Shown here piece by piece: positions 7,889 to 16,126 of a stretch of DNA of 37,902 nucleotides. The stretch's first letter is position 1. Every line of letters starts with the position of its first letter. The DNA comes from Streptomyces triticirhizae. GTDB taxonomy: Bacteria; Actinomycetota; Actinomycetes; Streptomycetales; Streptomycetaceae. Location: assembly GCF_003696235.1 (NCBI RefSeq), contig NZ_RFFJ01000039.1:1-37902 (forward strand), read 5' to 3'. The notes beneath the pieces were generated by a model that was not told the origin of the DNA, searched no databases, and worked only from the letters and a program-made list of their open reading frames with translations. Both the position numbers and the translations under genes were made by a program.

Positions 7889-9805
7889 TCACTCCTCGCC
7901 GCCCGGACCGCCGTTGATCACGAACTGGGAGCCGGGCTCGACCACCACGTCGCCGTCGGCCATGTTGCTGATGGTGACGTTGCTGAGGTTGGCGCTGCCG
8001 CGCGCCCCGCCCATGGCCAGGATGCCGGCGCCGTTGAGGGAGCCGTCGATGGTCACGTTGGAGATCTCCACCTCGGGCACCGCGCCGCCACCCGACTTGA
8101 ACTGGATGCCGTCATAGGTGGAGTCGTAGATCTCGGTGTCCTCGATGGTGACGCCCGTGATGTCCTTGCCCGCCGCGAAGAGGGTGATCGCGCCGAACTC
8201 CTGCGCCTCGCCCCAGAACGCGCCGCCGGTGCGGTGCAGCGTGTTGCCCGAGATCAGGGTCTCGCCGGAGAACGGCAGCGGGTCGTGGTCGGTGGCCAGC
8301 ATGATCCCGGGGTAGTTCATGGTGTCCGAGATCTCGTTGCCCTCGACGGTGTTGCCGTAACCGCCGTAGATCGCCACGCCGTTGGCCCGCCAGGGCAGCT
8401 GGATGGTGTTGTTGGCGAACGTGTTGCTGTGGGTGATGTCGACGTTGGGGTCCTGCACCCTCGGGTTGGCCCAGATCGCCAGCGCGTCGTCGCCGGTGTT
8501 CCGGAACGAGGAGTTGGTCACCGAGGAGTTGCGGGTGCCGTTGGTGAAGTTGATGCCGTCCGCGTAGGTGTTGCGGATGCGGACGTCGTTGAACTCCAGG
8601 CCGTCGGCCGGGCCCCACAGCTCGGGGATGTTGTCCAGGTCGCGGCCGACCCAGACGCCCACGTTGGCGTGCTCGATCCAGACCCGGTTGATCGAGGTGC
8701 CCTCGCCGAACCGGCCGTTGAGGCCGACGCCGCCCTCCTGGTCGGCGTTGTTGCCCCTGATGGTGCCGGAGCCGAAGATCGCGATGTCCGAGATCTGGGT
8801 GTTGGAGTCGATGTCGAAGCCGAAGTTGCCCTCGTGCGGGTGGTTGATCCCGCCCGCCTCGTGCGGCGGGATCAGCGAGTAGAGCTGGGAGTGCCACATG
8901 CCGGCGCCCCTGACGTCCACGTCGCGGATGCCGACCTGGTTGTACTGGCCACGGTCCTCCGGGTCGTCGGTCAGGATCTTCTGCTCCTGCCGCCACTGGC
9001 CCTCGGGAATCCACACGCACTCGATCTCGCCGTTCTGGTCGGCGGTGACGGCGGCCTGGAGCGCCTCGGTGTCGTCCTCGCCGTCGTTCGGCACCGCGCC
9101 GTACTCGGTGATCGAGGTGCACTCGGCGGGCTGCTCGGCGGGCGGCGCGACCTCCTCCAGGTCGATCAGGTCGACGATGTAGAACTCGGCGGCGTCGTCC
9201 GCGTCCCGCTGGAGCCGGAACGTGGAGCCGGCCGGATAGGTCTCGTCGAGCAGCAGGTGCGACTCGTCGAAGAGGCGGCGGGCGTCGCCGCCGGGGGTGT
9301 TGGTCAGGCCCTCGGGGTCGTCGGTGGTGCCGTAGAGCCAGCTGTGCTTGGAGGAGAGGGTCAGCTTCTCGACGAAGGTGTCGTTGACATAAAGGCTGAG
9401 GGTCTCCTCGATGCCGCCGCCGCCCGGGGCGTCCGGGATGGAGTTGCGGACCACGATGGAGTTCGAGGCGTTGGTCGAGGTGAACTCGACATAGTCGCCG
9501 GTCGCGTCGAGCCGCACGGACTGGCGGCCCGAGGACTCGGTGCCGAAGTTGGTGTGGCCGAAGGTCCGTTCGGGGTCGGCCTCCAGCAGGGTCCCCTGGT
9601 AGTCGGCGTCCTCCGCCTCGTACTCGACATACGGGAGCGTGGCGCCGCTCGCCTCGGCCGCCGGGCTGACCTCGGTGGCGTCACCGGCCGGCCCGGGCGG
9701 GGCGTCCTCGGAGGCGTTGGCGGTGAGCGGGACCAGCCCCACCGCTACCAGGCCGGCCAGGGACACGCCGCTGACCAGACGCCAGCCGCGTTGCTTCCTT
9801 TTCAT
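7889..9805 (-). CDS. secreted beta-helix glucanase-like protein with N-terminal CBM (GH87/mycodextranase-like)
   Basis: This 638-residue protein starts MKRKQRGWRLVSG and has a Sec signal peptide ending near ANA (residue 31). Residues about 58-220 form a beta-sandwich with EYEAED...GTESSGRQSVRLDA and GDYVEFT, the pattern of CBM6/CBM35-like modules. After a Pro linker, residues about 229-638 form a right-handed beta-helix starting ITEYGAVPNDGEDDTEALQ, with Asn/Asp-rich coils such as GDDALAIW. This arrangement matches actinobacterial proteins annotated as mycodextranase or alpha-1,3-glucanase (GH87). The family call is from memory of the pattern; another beta-helix hydrolase is possible. GAGGA upstream supports the ATG. 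A long leader holds an operator-like inverted repeat. Confidence 0.8.
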   Translation of the reverse strand: MKRKQRGWRLVSGVSLAGLVAVGLVPLTANASEDAPPGPAGDATEVSPAAEASGATLPYVEYEAEDADYQGTLLEADPERTFGHTNFGTESSGRQSVRLDATGDYVEFTSTNASNSIVVRNSIPDAPGGGGIEETLSLYVNDTFVEKLTLSSKHSWLYGTTDDPEGLTNTPGGDARRLFDESHLLLDETYPAGSTFRLQRDADDAAEFYIVDLIDLEEVAPPAEQPAECTSITEYGAVPNDGEDDTEALQAAVTADQNGEIECVWIPEGQWRQEQKILTDDPEDRGQYNQVGIRDVDVRGAGMWHSQLYSLIPPHEAGGINHPHEGNFGFDIDSNTQISDIAIFGSGTIRGNNADQEGGVGLNGRFGEGTSINRVWIEHANVGVWVGRDLDNIPELWGPADGLEFNDVRIRNTYADGINFTNGTRNSSVTNSSFRNTGDDALAIWANPRVQDPNVDITHSNTFANNTIQLPWRANGVAIYGGYGNTVEGNEISDTMNYPGIMLATDHDPLPFSGETLISGNTLHRTGGAFWGEAQEFGAITLFAAGKDITGVTIEDTEIYDSTYDGIQFKSGGGAVPEVEISNVTIDGSLNGAGILAMGGARGSANLSNVTISNMADGDVVVEPGSQFVINGGPGGEE

Positions 9806-9910
9806 GGGTGTCCTCTGTTCTGTGGGGGACGACAGAGAGTGCGCCCGGGTCGGTGTGGGCCCCGGGGGTGTCGAGGCGGGCGAGGGGGACCCGCCGGCGA
9901 ACTGCCGCGA

Positions 9911-9931
9911 ACTTGCGGAACGGTCGCAAGT
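9911..9931. promoter_or_regulatory. inverted repeat in the leader of the GH87-like gene
   Basis: ACTTGCG-N7-CGCAAGT is a perfect palindrome about 105 bases upstream of the start codon and downstream of the candidate promoter. Arms containing CTTGC/GCAAG occur in operators of Streptomyces LacI-type sugar repressors such as MalR, so a sugar-responsive repressor is plausible. Confidence 0.5.
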
Positions 9932-9972
9932 AATTGAGTTGTGTTCGTCGATCTCTTGCGTTCTGCGGTCAG

Positions 9973-10001
9973 AGTTTTCGCGGATGTCATGGGTTTGTCA
10001 A
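9973..10001 (-). promoter_or_regulatory. candidate promoter of the GH87-like gene
   Basis: On the minus strand, TTGACA (10001-9996) is followed after 17 bases by AAAACT (9978-9973). The -35 is consensus, the -10 partial. Transcription would start near 9966 and pass through the inverted repeat at 9911-9931. The 353-base stretch 9806-10158 holds these sites and the short repeats in front of the reductase gene. Confidence 0.45.
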
Positions 10002-10122
10002 CGGTTCGCGCAGGGACGCGTGGTCACACGCCGCGCGGCGCGGACGCGGCGGGGGCACGCCATTCGCCTCGTGTGGGCTCCAACCCTCTAGCGTGGGCGC
10101 CCTCAACGCCGGGAGCGATCAA

Positions 10123-10145
10123 GCGAGTCGATCGGCGAGTCGATC
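10123..10145 (+). repeat. 12-bp-period tandem repeat before reductase copy 1
   Basis: GCGAGTCGATC occurs at 10123-10133 and 10135-10145, just upstream of the GGGAGGG ribosome site. It could be a regulator site or chance. A possible -10, TAGCGT, lies at 10089-10094. Confidence 0.4.
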
Positions 10146-10158
10146 ACGGGAGGGTGCT

Positions 10159-11142
10159 GTGCGGTACACGCGACTTGGCGCGACGGGCCTGGAGGTCTCC
10201 GAGATCTGTCTGGGCTGCATGAGCTTCGGGGTGCCCGAACGCGGCGCGCATCCCTGGTCGTTGGACGAGGAGACCAGCCGGCCGCTGATCCGGCAGGCCA
10301 TCGAGGCCGGGATCACGTTCTTCGACACGGCCAACGTCTACTCCGACGGCACCAGCGAGGAGATCACCGGCCGCGCGCTGGCGGACTTCGCCCGCCGGGA
10401 CGAGGTGGTCATCGCGACCAAGGTCTTCGGCCGGACGCGCCCCGGGCCCAACGGCGCCGGCCTGTCGCGGAAGGCGATCCTCAGCGAGATCGACCACAGC
10501 CTGCGCCGGCTGGGCACCGACCACGTCGACCTGTACCAGATCCACCGCTTCGACCCCGACACCCCGATCGAGGAGACCATGGAGGCCCTCCACGACGTGG
10601 TGAAGGCCGGCAAGGCCCGTTATATCGGTGCTTCCTCCATGTGGGCCTGGCAGTTCGCCAAGGCGCAGCAGGTCGCGGAGCGGAACGGCTGGACGCGGTT
10701 CGTGTCCATGCAGAACCACTACAACCTCATCTACCGCGAGGAGGAACGCGAGATGCTGCCGCTCTGCGCCGACCAGGGCGTGGGCGTCATCCCGTGGTCC
10801 CCACTCGCGCGCGGCCGCCTGACCCGCCCCTGGGACGAGAGCACCGCCCGTTCCGCCACCGACGTGATGACCGGCGTCCTCTACCAGCCGGGCGACCGGC
10901 TGATCGTCGAACGGGTGCTGGAGATCGCCGAACGGCGCGAAGTGCCGCCCGCGCGCGTCGCGTTGGCCTGGCTGCTGGCCAACCCCACCGTCACCGCGCC
11001 CATCGTCGGCGCCACCGCCGCCCGCCACATCGAGGACGCCGTCGCCGCCACCGAGCTGACCCTCACCGAGAAGGAGATCGAACGACTCAACGAGCCCTAC
11101 ACCCCACACGCCGTGGCCGGCGTCGAGGTCCCGCTGCGCTGA
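10159..11142 (+). CDS. aldo/keto reductase, copy 1
   Basis: A 327-residue NADPH-dependent TIM-barrel oxidoreductase. The family tetrad is visible as D56 (FFDTANVYS), Y61, K88 (VVIATKVFG) and H129 (LYQIHRFD). The C-terminal IVGAT with RHIEDAVAA is the nucleotide-binding end typical of the family. The GTG at 10159 has GGGAGGG four bases upstream and gives the standard VRYTRLGATGLEVS start; a longer upstream reading lacks family similarity. Its internal 635 bp (10205-10839) are identical to copy 2 at 27010-27644, while both flanks differ mostly at silent sites. The physiological substrate is unknown. Confidence 0.92.
   Translation: MRYTRLGATGLEVSEICLGCMSFGVPERGAHPWSLDEETSRPLIRQAIEAGITFFDTANVYSDGTSEEITGRALADFARRDEVVIATKVFGRTRPGPNGAGLSRKAILSEIDHSLRRLGTDHVDLYQIHRFDPDTPIEETMEALHDVVKAGKARYIGASSMWAWQFAKAQQVAERNGWTRFVSMQNHYNLIYREEEREMLPLCADQGVGVIPWSPLARGRLTRPWDESTARSATDVMTGVLYQPGDRLIVERVLEIAERREVPPARVALAWLLANPTVTAPIVGATAARHIEDAVAATELTLTEKEIERLNEPYTPHAVAGVEVPLR
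10205..10839 (+). repeat. 635-bp direct repeat, copy A (inside reductase copy 1)
   Basis: By eye this is base-for-base identical to 27010-27644 at a constant offset of 16,805. It begins and ends abruptly inside the two reductase genes. A second conserved patch (10933-11045 versus 27738-27850) has two mismatches in 113 bp. Confidence 0.9.
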
Positions 11143-11210
11143 GCGCGCGGCGCCCTCGGCTATAACCCTGTAACGATTCCCGCCCCCGCCTTTCCCTCCC
11201 GCAGGTCAGG

Positions 11211-13046
11211 GTGTCCAATGACCCGCGCACGCACGACAGAGAAATACGGACGATGGGGGGATTCGTGGCGCGAACCCAGAGCGTGAGAAGAATCGCGCGG
11301 GCGGTGACCGAGGGGACCGATCCCAGGGCCGCGGTTCAGGAGGAACTGCAAAACCGGCTGGCCGGCGGGGAATCCCAGGCGACGTCGGGCGAGACGGCCG
11401 CCGGTCGGGACGACGGAATGGACCCCAACGACTTTCCGGCGGCCAAGGACCAGGGCGGCGCCGGAACCGACACCGTCATGGAACAGAAGACCGTTCCCCT
11501 GGACGACGCCGGCGAGGCGCTCAACCGGAGCGAGCAGCGCCGGGAGGGCATGAACAAGGTCCATGTCATCTGCCCGATGGTCATTCCGCGCGGCCGTTCG
11601 CTGCTCAGCATGTTTCCGGTGCTGCTGCTGACGGTCGCGGTCGCCGTCGGCACGGTGATCGTCGGCGCCACCACGGACAGCGTGGTCACCAACCCGCTCT
11701 TCGGGGCGCACTCGTGGGTGATGGTGGTGTTGGCGTTCGGCTTCGTGTGGTGGCGCCAGGGCATGGTGATGGTGCCGGACGGCTGCGCCGCGCTGATCAC
11801 CCGTTTCGGAAAGCTGGAACAGGTCGTCGGCCCCGGCCGGATCATTCTGCTCAATCCGTGGAAGCGGGTTTCGTACATCATCAACACGACGCGGGAGTAC
11901 CCGTTCAACGCGCCGGTCCGTGAGGCCCCGACGCGCAGCGGGGTCAAGGCGTCGATCGACCTCTTCATCCAGTTCCGAATCAGCGACCCGGTGGAATTCG
12001 TCTACACGCTCGGCGCGGTGCGCGGTTTCCAGGAGAAGCTCAACAACGCGGTGAGCGAGACCATCCGCAGCCTCATCTACGAGCAGGAGGCCGCCGGCAT
12101 CTACAACATGGTCGGCGAGGACACCGGCCGGCTGCTGGAGCAGCTCAACCAGCAGTTCCTGCCGGCCGTCGCGCTGACCAACGCCAACATCACCCATGCC
12201 GAGCCCAGCGACCGTGGCTACCGCATGGACCTGGCGGCGCCCGAGATGGTGCGGGTGGCCAAGGAGGCCTACACCCACGAGTACGCGCTCCAGCTCCGCA
12301 AGGAGCAGGACGAGGGCGACCTGACCAAGGAGTTGGCGACCCGCCAGGAGGAACTCTCCGCGATCCAGGCCGACATCGCGCAGTACCAGGCGCAGATGGA
12401 CACGGCCGTGGAGCGGGAGACCAACCGGGCGGAGGCGCTGGCGCGCGAGCGCTATGTCATGGCCGAGTCCGAGGCGCGGGCCAACGCGGCGCTGCTGGAG
12501 GCCCAGGCGCTGGACATCCGCGCGGTGACGGCGGCCGAGGCGCCGGAGATCCTGGAGTACCGCTACCAGCAGCAGGTGTTGGACACCCTGGAGCAGGTGG
12601 CGGACCACCTGCCGCGCCTGGTGCGGATCGGCGCGGAGCGGGACGGCGACGGCACCACCGGCGTCGACTTCCTGGCGCTGGCCCGGCAGTTGGTGGGCGA
12701 GCGCGGCGCCGAGCTGTTCACGCCGGAGGACATGGCGGCGGTGCGGGCCAGGCTGCCCGAGGTGGCCGAGCGGATCGCGGGCCGGCAGGCCGAGATCGAG
12801 GCGCTGCGGGAGGCCGACCGGCCGACCGTTCCGGCGCCGGTCGGGGACGGCGCCGGGGCCGGGGACGGTGGCGGGGCTGCGGACGGTGGCGGCTTCGGTG
12901 ATGGCGTCGGCTCCGCCAACTCCCAGGCGGGACCGGCCGTTGGGGAGCCGGCCGGGCCCGCGCCGGGCGGCCGCGCCGACGATCCGCGCACGCCGAGGGG
13001 CCTCGGCCAGTTCGAGGACGGATACGACGAGGAGGGCCAGGCGTGA
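11211..13046 (+). CDS. SPFH/band 7 membrane protein A
   Basis: This 611-residue protein has a polar N-terminus of about 125 residues, two membrane segments (about 131-152 and 167-183), an SPFH domain (about 184-340) with MVPDGCAALITRFGKLEQVVGPGR, a long Glu/Ala/Arg-rich coiled coil (about 345-450), and a Gly/Ala-rich tail. SPFH proteins such as flotillins, stomatins and HflK/HflC form membrane-anchored ring or cage assemblies that organise microdomains or control proteases. The GTG at 11211 has AGGTCAGG directly upstream; later starts at 11253 or 11265 are possible because the first residues are not conserved. The stop overlaps the next SPFH gene by four bases, so the pair is translationally coupled. 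Confidence 0.88.
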   Translation: MSNDPRTHDREIRTMGGFVARTQSVRRIARAVTEGTDPRAAVQEELQNRLAGGESQATSGETAAGRDDGMDPNDFPAAKDQGGAGTDTVMEQKTVPLDDAGEALNRSEQRREGMNKVHVICPMVIPRGRSLLSMFPVLLLTVAVAVGTVIVGATTDSVVTNPLFGAHSWVMVVLAFGFVWWRQGMVMVPDGCAALITRFGKLEQVVGPGRIILLNPWKRVSYIINTTREYPFNAPVREAPTRSGVKASIDLFIQFRISDPVEFVYTLGAVRGFQEKLNNAVSETIRSLIYEQEAAGIYNMVGEDTGRLLEQLNQQFLPAVALTNANITHAEPSDRGYRMDLAAPEMVRVAKEAYTHEYALQLRKEQDEGDLTKELATRQEELSAIQADIAQYQAQMDTAVERETNRAEALARERYVMAESEARANAALLEAQALDIRAVTAAEAPEILEYRYQQQVLDTLEQVADHLPRLVRIGAERDGDGTTGVDFLALARQLVGERGAELFTPEDMAAVRARLPEVAERIAGRQAEIEALREADRPTVPAPVGDGAGAGDGGGAADGGGFGDGVGSANSQAGPAVGEPAGPAPGGRADDPRTPRGLGQFEDGYDEEGQA

Positions 13047-14341
13047 GCACACCGCGCGCGAACCGTTCGGTCATCGCCGAGGCGGTGGCCCCCTGGAGCG
13101 ACGTGGCGCAGCTGCTGCGCGGCGGCGAGGCCGGGACGTTGACCCCGGTCATCATCCCGCGCCACCGGCGTCGCCTCGGCTGGATGGCGCCGCTGTGGGT
13201 GGGCGTCTTCTCGATGCTCGTCGGCCTGATGCTGGCCGCCCAGGACAGCTCGGGCGCCGGCGACCTCGCCTACGACACGCTGGCCGTCCTCGCCTACGCC
13301 TTCGGCGTGTTCCTGCTGCTGGTCGGCGGGCTGTGGTGGTGGCGCTCCTCGATCGTCGAGATCGAGCAGGGCACCAACGGCATCCTCACCCGCTACGGCG
13401 CGGTGGTCCGCACCCTCAACCCGGGCCGCCACTACCTGTGGCACCCGTGGTCGCGGGTGGAGTTCGTGGTGGACACCTCCACCGAGATCCCGTACTCGGC
13501 GCCGGTGATGGCCTGCCCGACGCGGGAGAACGTGCCGCTGCGCTCGATCGAGTTCTTCCTCAAGTTCCGCATCACCGACGCGGTGCTCTTCGTCCGGATC
13601 ATCGGGGCCGGGAACTTCGACCTGGTGCTCTCCAGCGCGGTGCAGGACGCCATCCGGCAGCGCGCCCGGCAGATCTCCACCGAGCGCGCCTACGACCTGC
13701 GCGGCTCGGACGTGGCCGACATGCAGGAGCTGCTCAACCGGCAGCTCTCCCGCTACGGGGTGCGGATCACCGGCTGCAACATCCCGGACGTGCAGCTGCC
13801 CGCGCAGTACCAGCAGCACCTGGCCACCCGGGAGCGGGTCGCCAAGGAGCGCGTGGCCTACGACCAGGAGTGGGGCCTGACCCGCAAGCGGCGGATCGAC
13901 GCGCTGGGCATGGACATCGAGCGGGCCAAGAAGGTGCGCGACGCCCGGATCGTCGAGGTCAAGGCGGCGCTCAACAACGCCCGCGAGCAGGTCGCGCAGC
14001 TGTTGGAGAAGCAGGAGACCAACGCGCAGCGGGTCAGGTTCGAGATCGAGACCCGGGGCCGCAGCGGGCTGATCGCGGCCGAGAACGAGGCCAGGGCGCA
14101 GCGCCGGCTGGCGCAGGCGTACCGCGACAACCGGGCGGTGCTCCAGTACGAGTTGGCCCGGCGGCGGCTGGACGTCGGCGCCGAGCTGGCGGGGAAGGCG
14201 CCGCAGCCGGTCGTGGTCCGCACGGACGCGGGCGCCGGCGGGGACTCATCGGCGCTGGCCACCCTGCTGACGGCGCAGCTGTTGCCCCAGCTGGGCGCGG
14301 TCGAACGGGCGGACCGGCCCGGCGACCGACGCGGGGACTGA
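13043..14341 (+). CDS. SPFH/band 7 membrane protein B
   Basis: This 432-residue partner has two N-terminal membrane segments (about 45-66 and 77-100), an SPFH domain (about 101-270) with VEIEQGTNGILTRYGAV and NPGRHYLWHPWSRVEF, and a coiled coil (about 270-380) rich in Arg/Glu/Ala. It starts with GTG in a GTGA overlap with gene A. Both proteins share the same layout but are clearly diverged, as HflK and HflC are. A hetero-oligomeric cage is the obvious model, though no FtsH protease gene is nearby. A terminator follows at 14396. Confidence 0.88.
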   Translation: MSTPRANRSVIAEAVAPWSDVAQLLRGGEAGTLTPVIIPRHRRRLGWMAPLWVGVFSMLVGLMLAAQDSSGAGDLAYDTLAVLAYAFGVFLLLVGGLWWWRSSIVEIEQGTNGILTRYGAVVRTLNPGRHYLWHPWSRVEFVVDTSTEIPYSAPVMACPTRENVPLRSIEFFLKFRITDAVLFVRIIGAGNFDLVLSSAVQDAIRQRARQISTERAYDLRGSDVADMQELLNRQLSRYGVRITGCNIPDVQLPAQYQQHLATRERVAKERVAYDQEWGLTRKRRIDALGMDIERAKKVRDARIVEVKAALNNAREQVAQLLEKQETNAQRVRFEIETRGRSGLIAAENEARAQRRLAQAYRDNRAVLQYELARRRLDVGAELAGKAPQPVVVRTDAGAGGDSSALATLLTAQLLPQLGAVERADRPGDRRGD

Positions 14342-14395
14342 CCGGGGGCCGGCGCGGGGGACCGACCACCGGCCGGCCGTTCACCGTTCGCTGAT

Positions 14396-14431
14396 CGGCG
14401 CGCCTCCCGTGGGAACGCGGGGGGCGCGCCG
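14396..14431 (+). terminator. terminator of the SPFH operon
   Basis: CGGCGCGCC (14396-14404) pairs with GGCGCGCCG (14423-14431), with further C/G pairing inside (CCCGT/ACGCGGGG), 55 bases after the SPFH B stop. Confidence 0.75.
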
Positions 14432-14473
14432 TCGTGTGCGGGGGCGGGCGGGGGCGCGCGGTGCCATAGTCGC

Positions 14474-14513
14474 TGTGCACTCGCTGTGCACTCGCTGTGC
14501 AGTAACTGTGCGG
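14474..14513 (+). promoter_or_regulatory. four 11-bp-spaced direct heptamers (SARP-like site)
   Basis: TGTGCAC at 14474 and 14485, TGTGCAG at 14496 and TGTGCGG at 14507 lie in direct orientation with exact 4-bp spacers (TCGC, TCGC, TAAC). Heptamer direct repeats every 11 bp are the known binding pattern of SARP regulators. The DinB-like gene starts 46 bases downstream. A TAACTG (14503-14508) overlapping the last unit could be the -10. No SARP binding is shown; slippage-generated repeats are an alternative. Confidence 0.5.
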
Positions 14514-14559
14514 GAGAGGCCGCCCGGGACGGGCCGGCGCGACGCCGAGAGGAGCAGTC

Positions 14560-15078
14560 GTGAACGCGAGCACCGAGCTGCTGGTGGACGCCTTCGACCG
14601 GATCAGGGAGGAGGTGGAGGCGACCGTCACCGGGCTGACCCCCGAGGAGATCGGCGCCCGCGTCGGGCCCAGGGCCAACCCGATCGGCTGGCTGGTGTGG
14701 CACCTCACCCGGGTGCAGGACGACCACATCGCGGAGCTGACCGGGCGGGCCCAGGTGTGGACGAGGGACCGGTGGTCCGAACGGTTCGCGTTGCCGTTCC
14801 CGCCGGAGGCGACGGGGTTCGGACACAGCTCCGAGGACGTGGCGGCCCTGGGGACGCCGGACGCCGATCTGCTGGTCGGCTACCACCAGGCCGTCCACGA
14901 GCGGACCGTCGCCTACCTCAACCGGGTGAAGGTCGGCGACCTCGCCGAGGTGGTCGACGACCGCTGGAACCCACCCGTGACGCTGGGCGTCCGCCTGGTC
15001 AGCGTGGTCGCCGAGGACCTCCAACACGTGGGCCAGGCCGCCTATGTGCGGGGCCTGTTGCGCGACAACGACTCCTAG
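14560..15078 (+). CDS. DinB-like/DUF664 four-helix protein
   Basis: A 172-residue protein of the DinB/YfiT fold. The metal-binding family places His residues on three helices; H48 (LVWHLTRVQDDH) and H56 are visible, with a third in the C-terminal DLQHVGQAAYVRG. Actinobacterial relatives include mycothiol-dependent enzymes, many of unknown reaction. The GTG start has GGAG five bases upstream. The gene stands alone behind the four SARP-like repeats. Its TAG stop (15076-15078) is formed by the TA target duplication plus the first base of a MITE; without the element the flank would also read TAG, so the protein is unchanged. Confidence 0.88.
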   Translation: MNASTELLVDAFDRIREEVEATVTGLTPEEIGARVGPRANPIGWLVWHLTRVQDDHIAELTGRAQVWTRDRWSERFALPFPPEATGFGHSSEDVAALGTPDADLLVGYHQAVHERTVAYLNRVKVGDLAEVVDDRWNPPVTLGVRLVSVVAEDLQHVGQAAYVRGLLRDNDS

Positions 15079-15242
15079 GCCGTGTCCGTAGAGTCTCGTC
15101 GGATCAGACCGCGGCGTCAGACGCGGTGCGTCGCAAGGCGCCGGATCGCAGCTCATACCTGGCCGTATTCGCGCCCATTCGGTAACGCGGCGAGGTGCCG
15201 CGTGTGGCGTCGCGGGCCCGGCGAGACTTCACGGACACGGCC
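15078..15242. mobile_element. 165-bp MITE with 25-bp terminal inverted repeats
   Basis: The left end starts GGCCGTGTCCGT and the right end read outward is also GGCCGTGTCCGT; over 25 bp the ends match at 22. The element is flanked by TA at 15076-15077 and 15243-15244, so the empty site would be CCTAGC. There is no open reading frame inside. This is the structure of a non-autonomous element moved by a transposase elsewhere. Its ends differ from those of the insertion sequence at 1-124, although both sit at CTAG. Confidence 0.85.
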
Positions 15243-15406
15243 TAGCTGGTCCCGGCGCGGGCGTTCCTGTCACAACTTCGAAACCCCTTCTCGACAAGGC
15301 CATCGCAGCGGCGCCGGGCACCGCCTCCCGCGCGCCGACGGGTCCTACGCTCGGACGAGGTCGTCCGCGTGACGGCTCACGCCACCTCCCGAAGGACCCG
15401 CCCCCG

Positions 15407-16087
15407 ATGCCCCAGCACGCGCACCCCCTGCCCACCCGTGCCTGGCCCTCACCCGCCCCGGCACCGCCCGTTCACCAGACCGCCGCCGCCACCGCCGCCG
15501 AGCGGCCGGCGGGCACGCTGCTCGGCGAGACCCTGTGGCGGGTGCTGATCGTCGTCTGCGCCGTGCTCGGGTACCGGGCCACCCAGGGCGGCACGCTGCT
15601 GGGCCTCAGCCAACTGGCGAGCGTGGCCGCCGCCGTTGGCTACTCGGCCGTGGTGGTGCTGACCCTCACGGCGGCGGCGCTCGGGCGGCCCGAGCCGCCG
15701 ACCTCCTGGCTGCGGGGGCTGCTCGCGGCCAGCCTGCTGCTGGTGATGATCACCTGGTTCACGGCGATGGGCGGCGGCGTGGACGAGACCTGGTCCCTCT
15801 TCGAGCACCTCCTCACGCCGCTGGCCGCGCTGGTCGAGTGGCTCTTCGTCGGCCGACGGCAGCGCGCCTCCCGCTGGTGGTACCCGCTGACCTGGGCCGG
15901 GGCGCTGCTGCTCTACCTGGTGGTCTATCTGCGGGCCGACGCCTCGATCTACCCGTTCCTGGAGCCGGCCGACCCGATCTTCCTGCCGGCCCTGGCCGGC
16001 CTCGCCGCCACCACCCTCGCCGTCGGCTACGCCCTGGTCGCCACGGCCCGAGCCCGCCGTCCGCGGTGGGACGAGGAGTCGGCGTAA
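15407..16087 (+). CDS. Pr6Pr family integral membrane protein
   Basis: This 226-residue protein has a Pro-rich cytoplasmic N-terminus (about 35 residues) followed by six predicted membrane helices. The motifs HLLTPLAALVEWLF and YPLTW...LYLVVYLR...YPFLEP match the Pr6Pr group, whose function is unknown. The ATG at 15407 has AAGGA upstream at a longer than usual distance (about 13 bases). The gap back to the MITE (15245-15406) shows only a weak -10 candidate (TACGCT near 15352). Confidence 0.82.
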   Translation: MPQHAHPLPTRAWPSPAPAPPVHQTAAATAAERPAGTLLGETLWRVLIVVCAVLGYRATQGGTLLGLSQLASVAAAVGYSAVVVLTLTAAALGRPEPPTSWLRGLLAASLLLVMITWFTAMGGGVDETWSLFEHLLTPLAALVEWLFVGRRQRASRWWYPLTWAGALLLYLVVYLRADASIYPFLEPADPIFLPALAGLAATTLAVGYALVATARARRPRWDEESA

Positions 16088-16126
16088 CGTTTTCGCGCGG
16101 GCGATCCGGAAGACGGGGCCCTCCCC

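Noticed and set aside
9934..10158. N-terminal extension of reductase copy 1
   Set aside because: The added residues have no similarity to the family, and the GTG at 10159 has the correct ribosome site and start sequence.
15078..15242. MITE as a derivative of the insertion sequence at position 1
   Set aside because: The ends (GGCCGTGTCC versus GGTTCTTTCG) do not match; they share only the CTAG/TA target preference.
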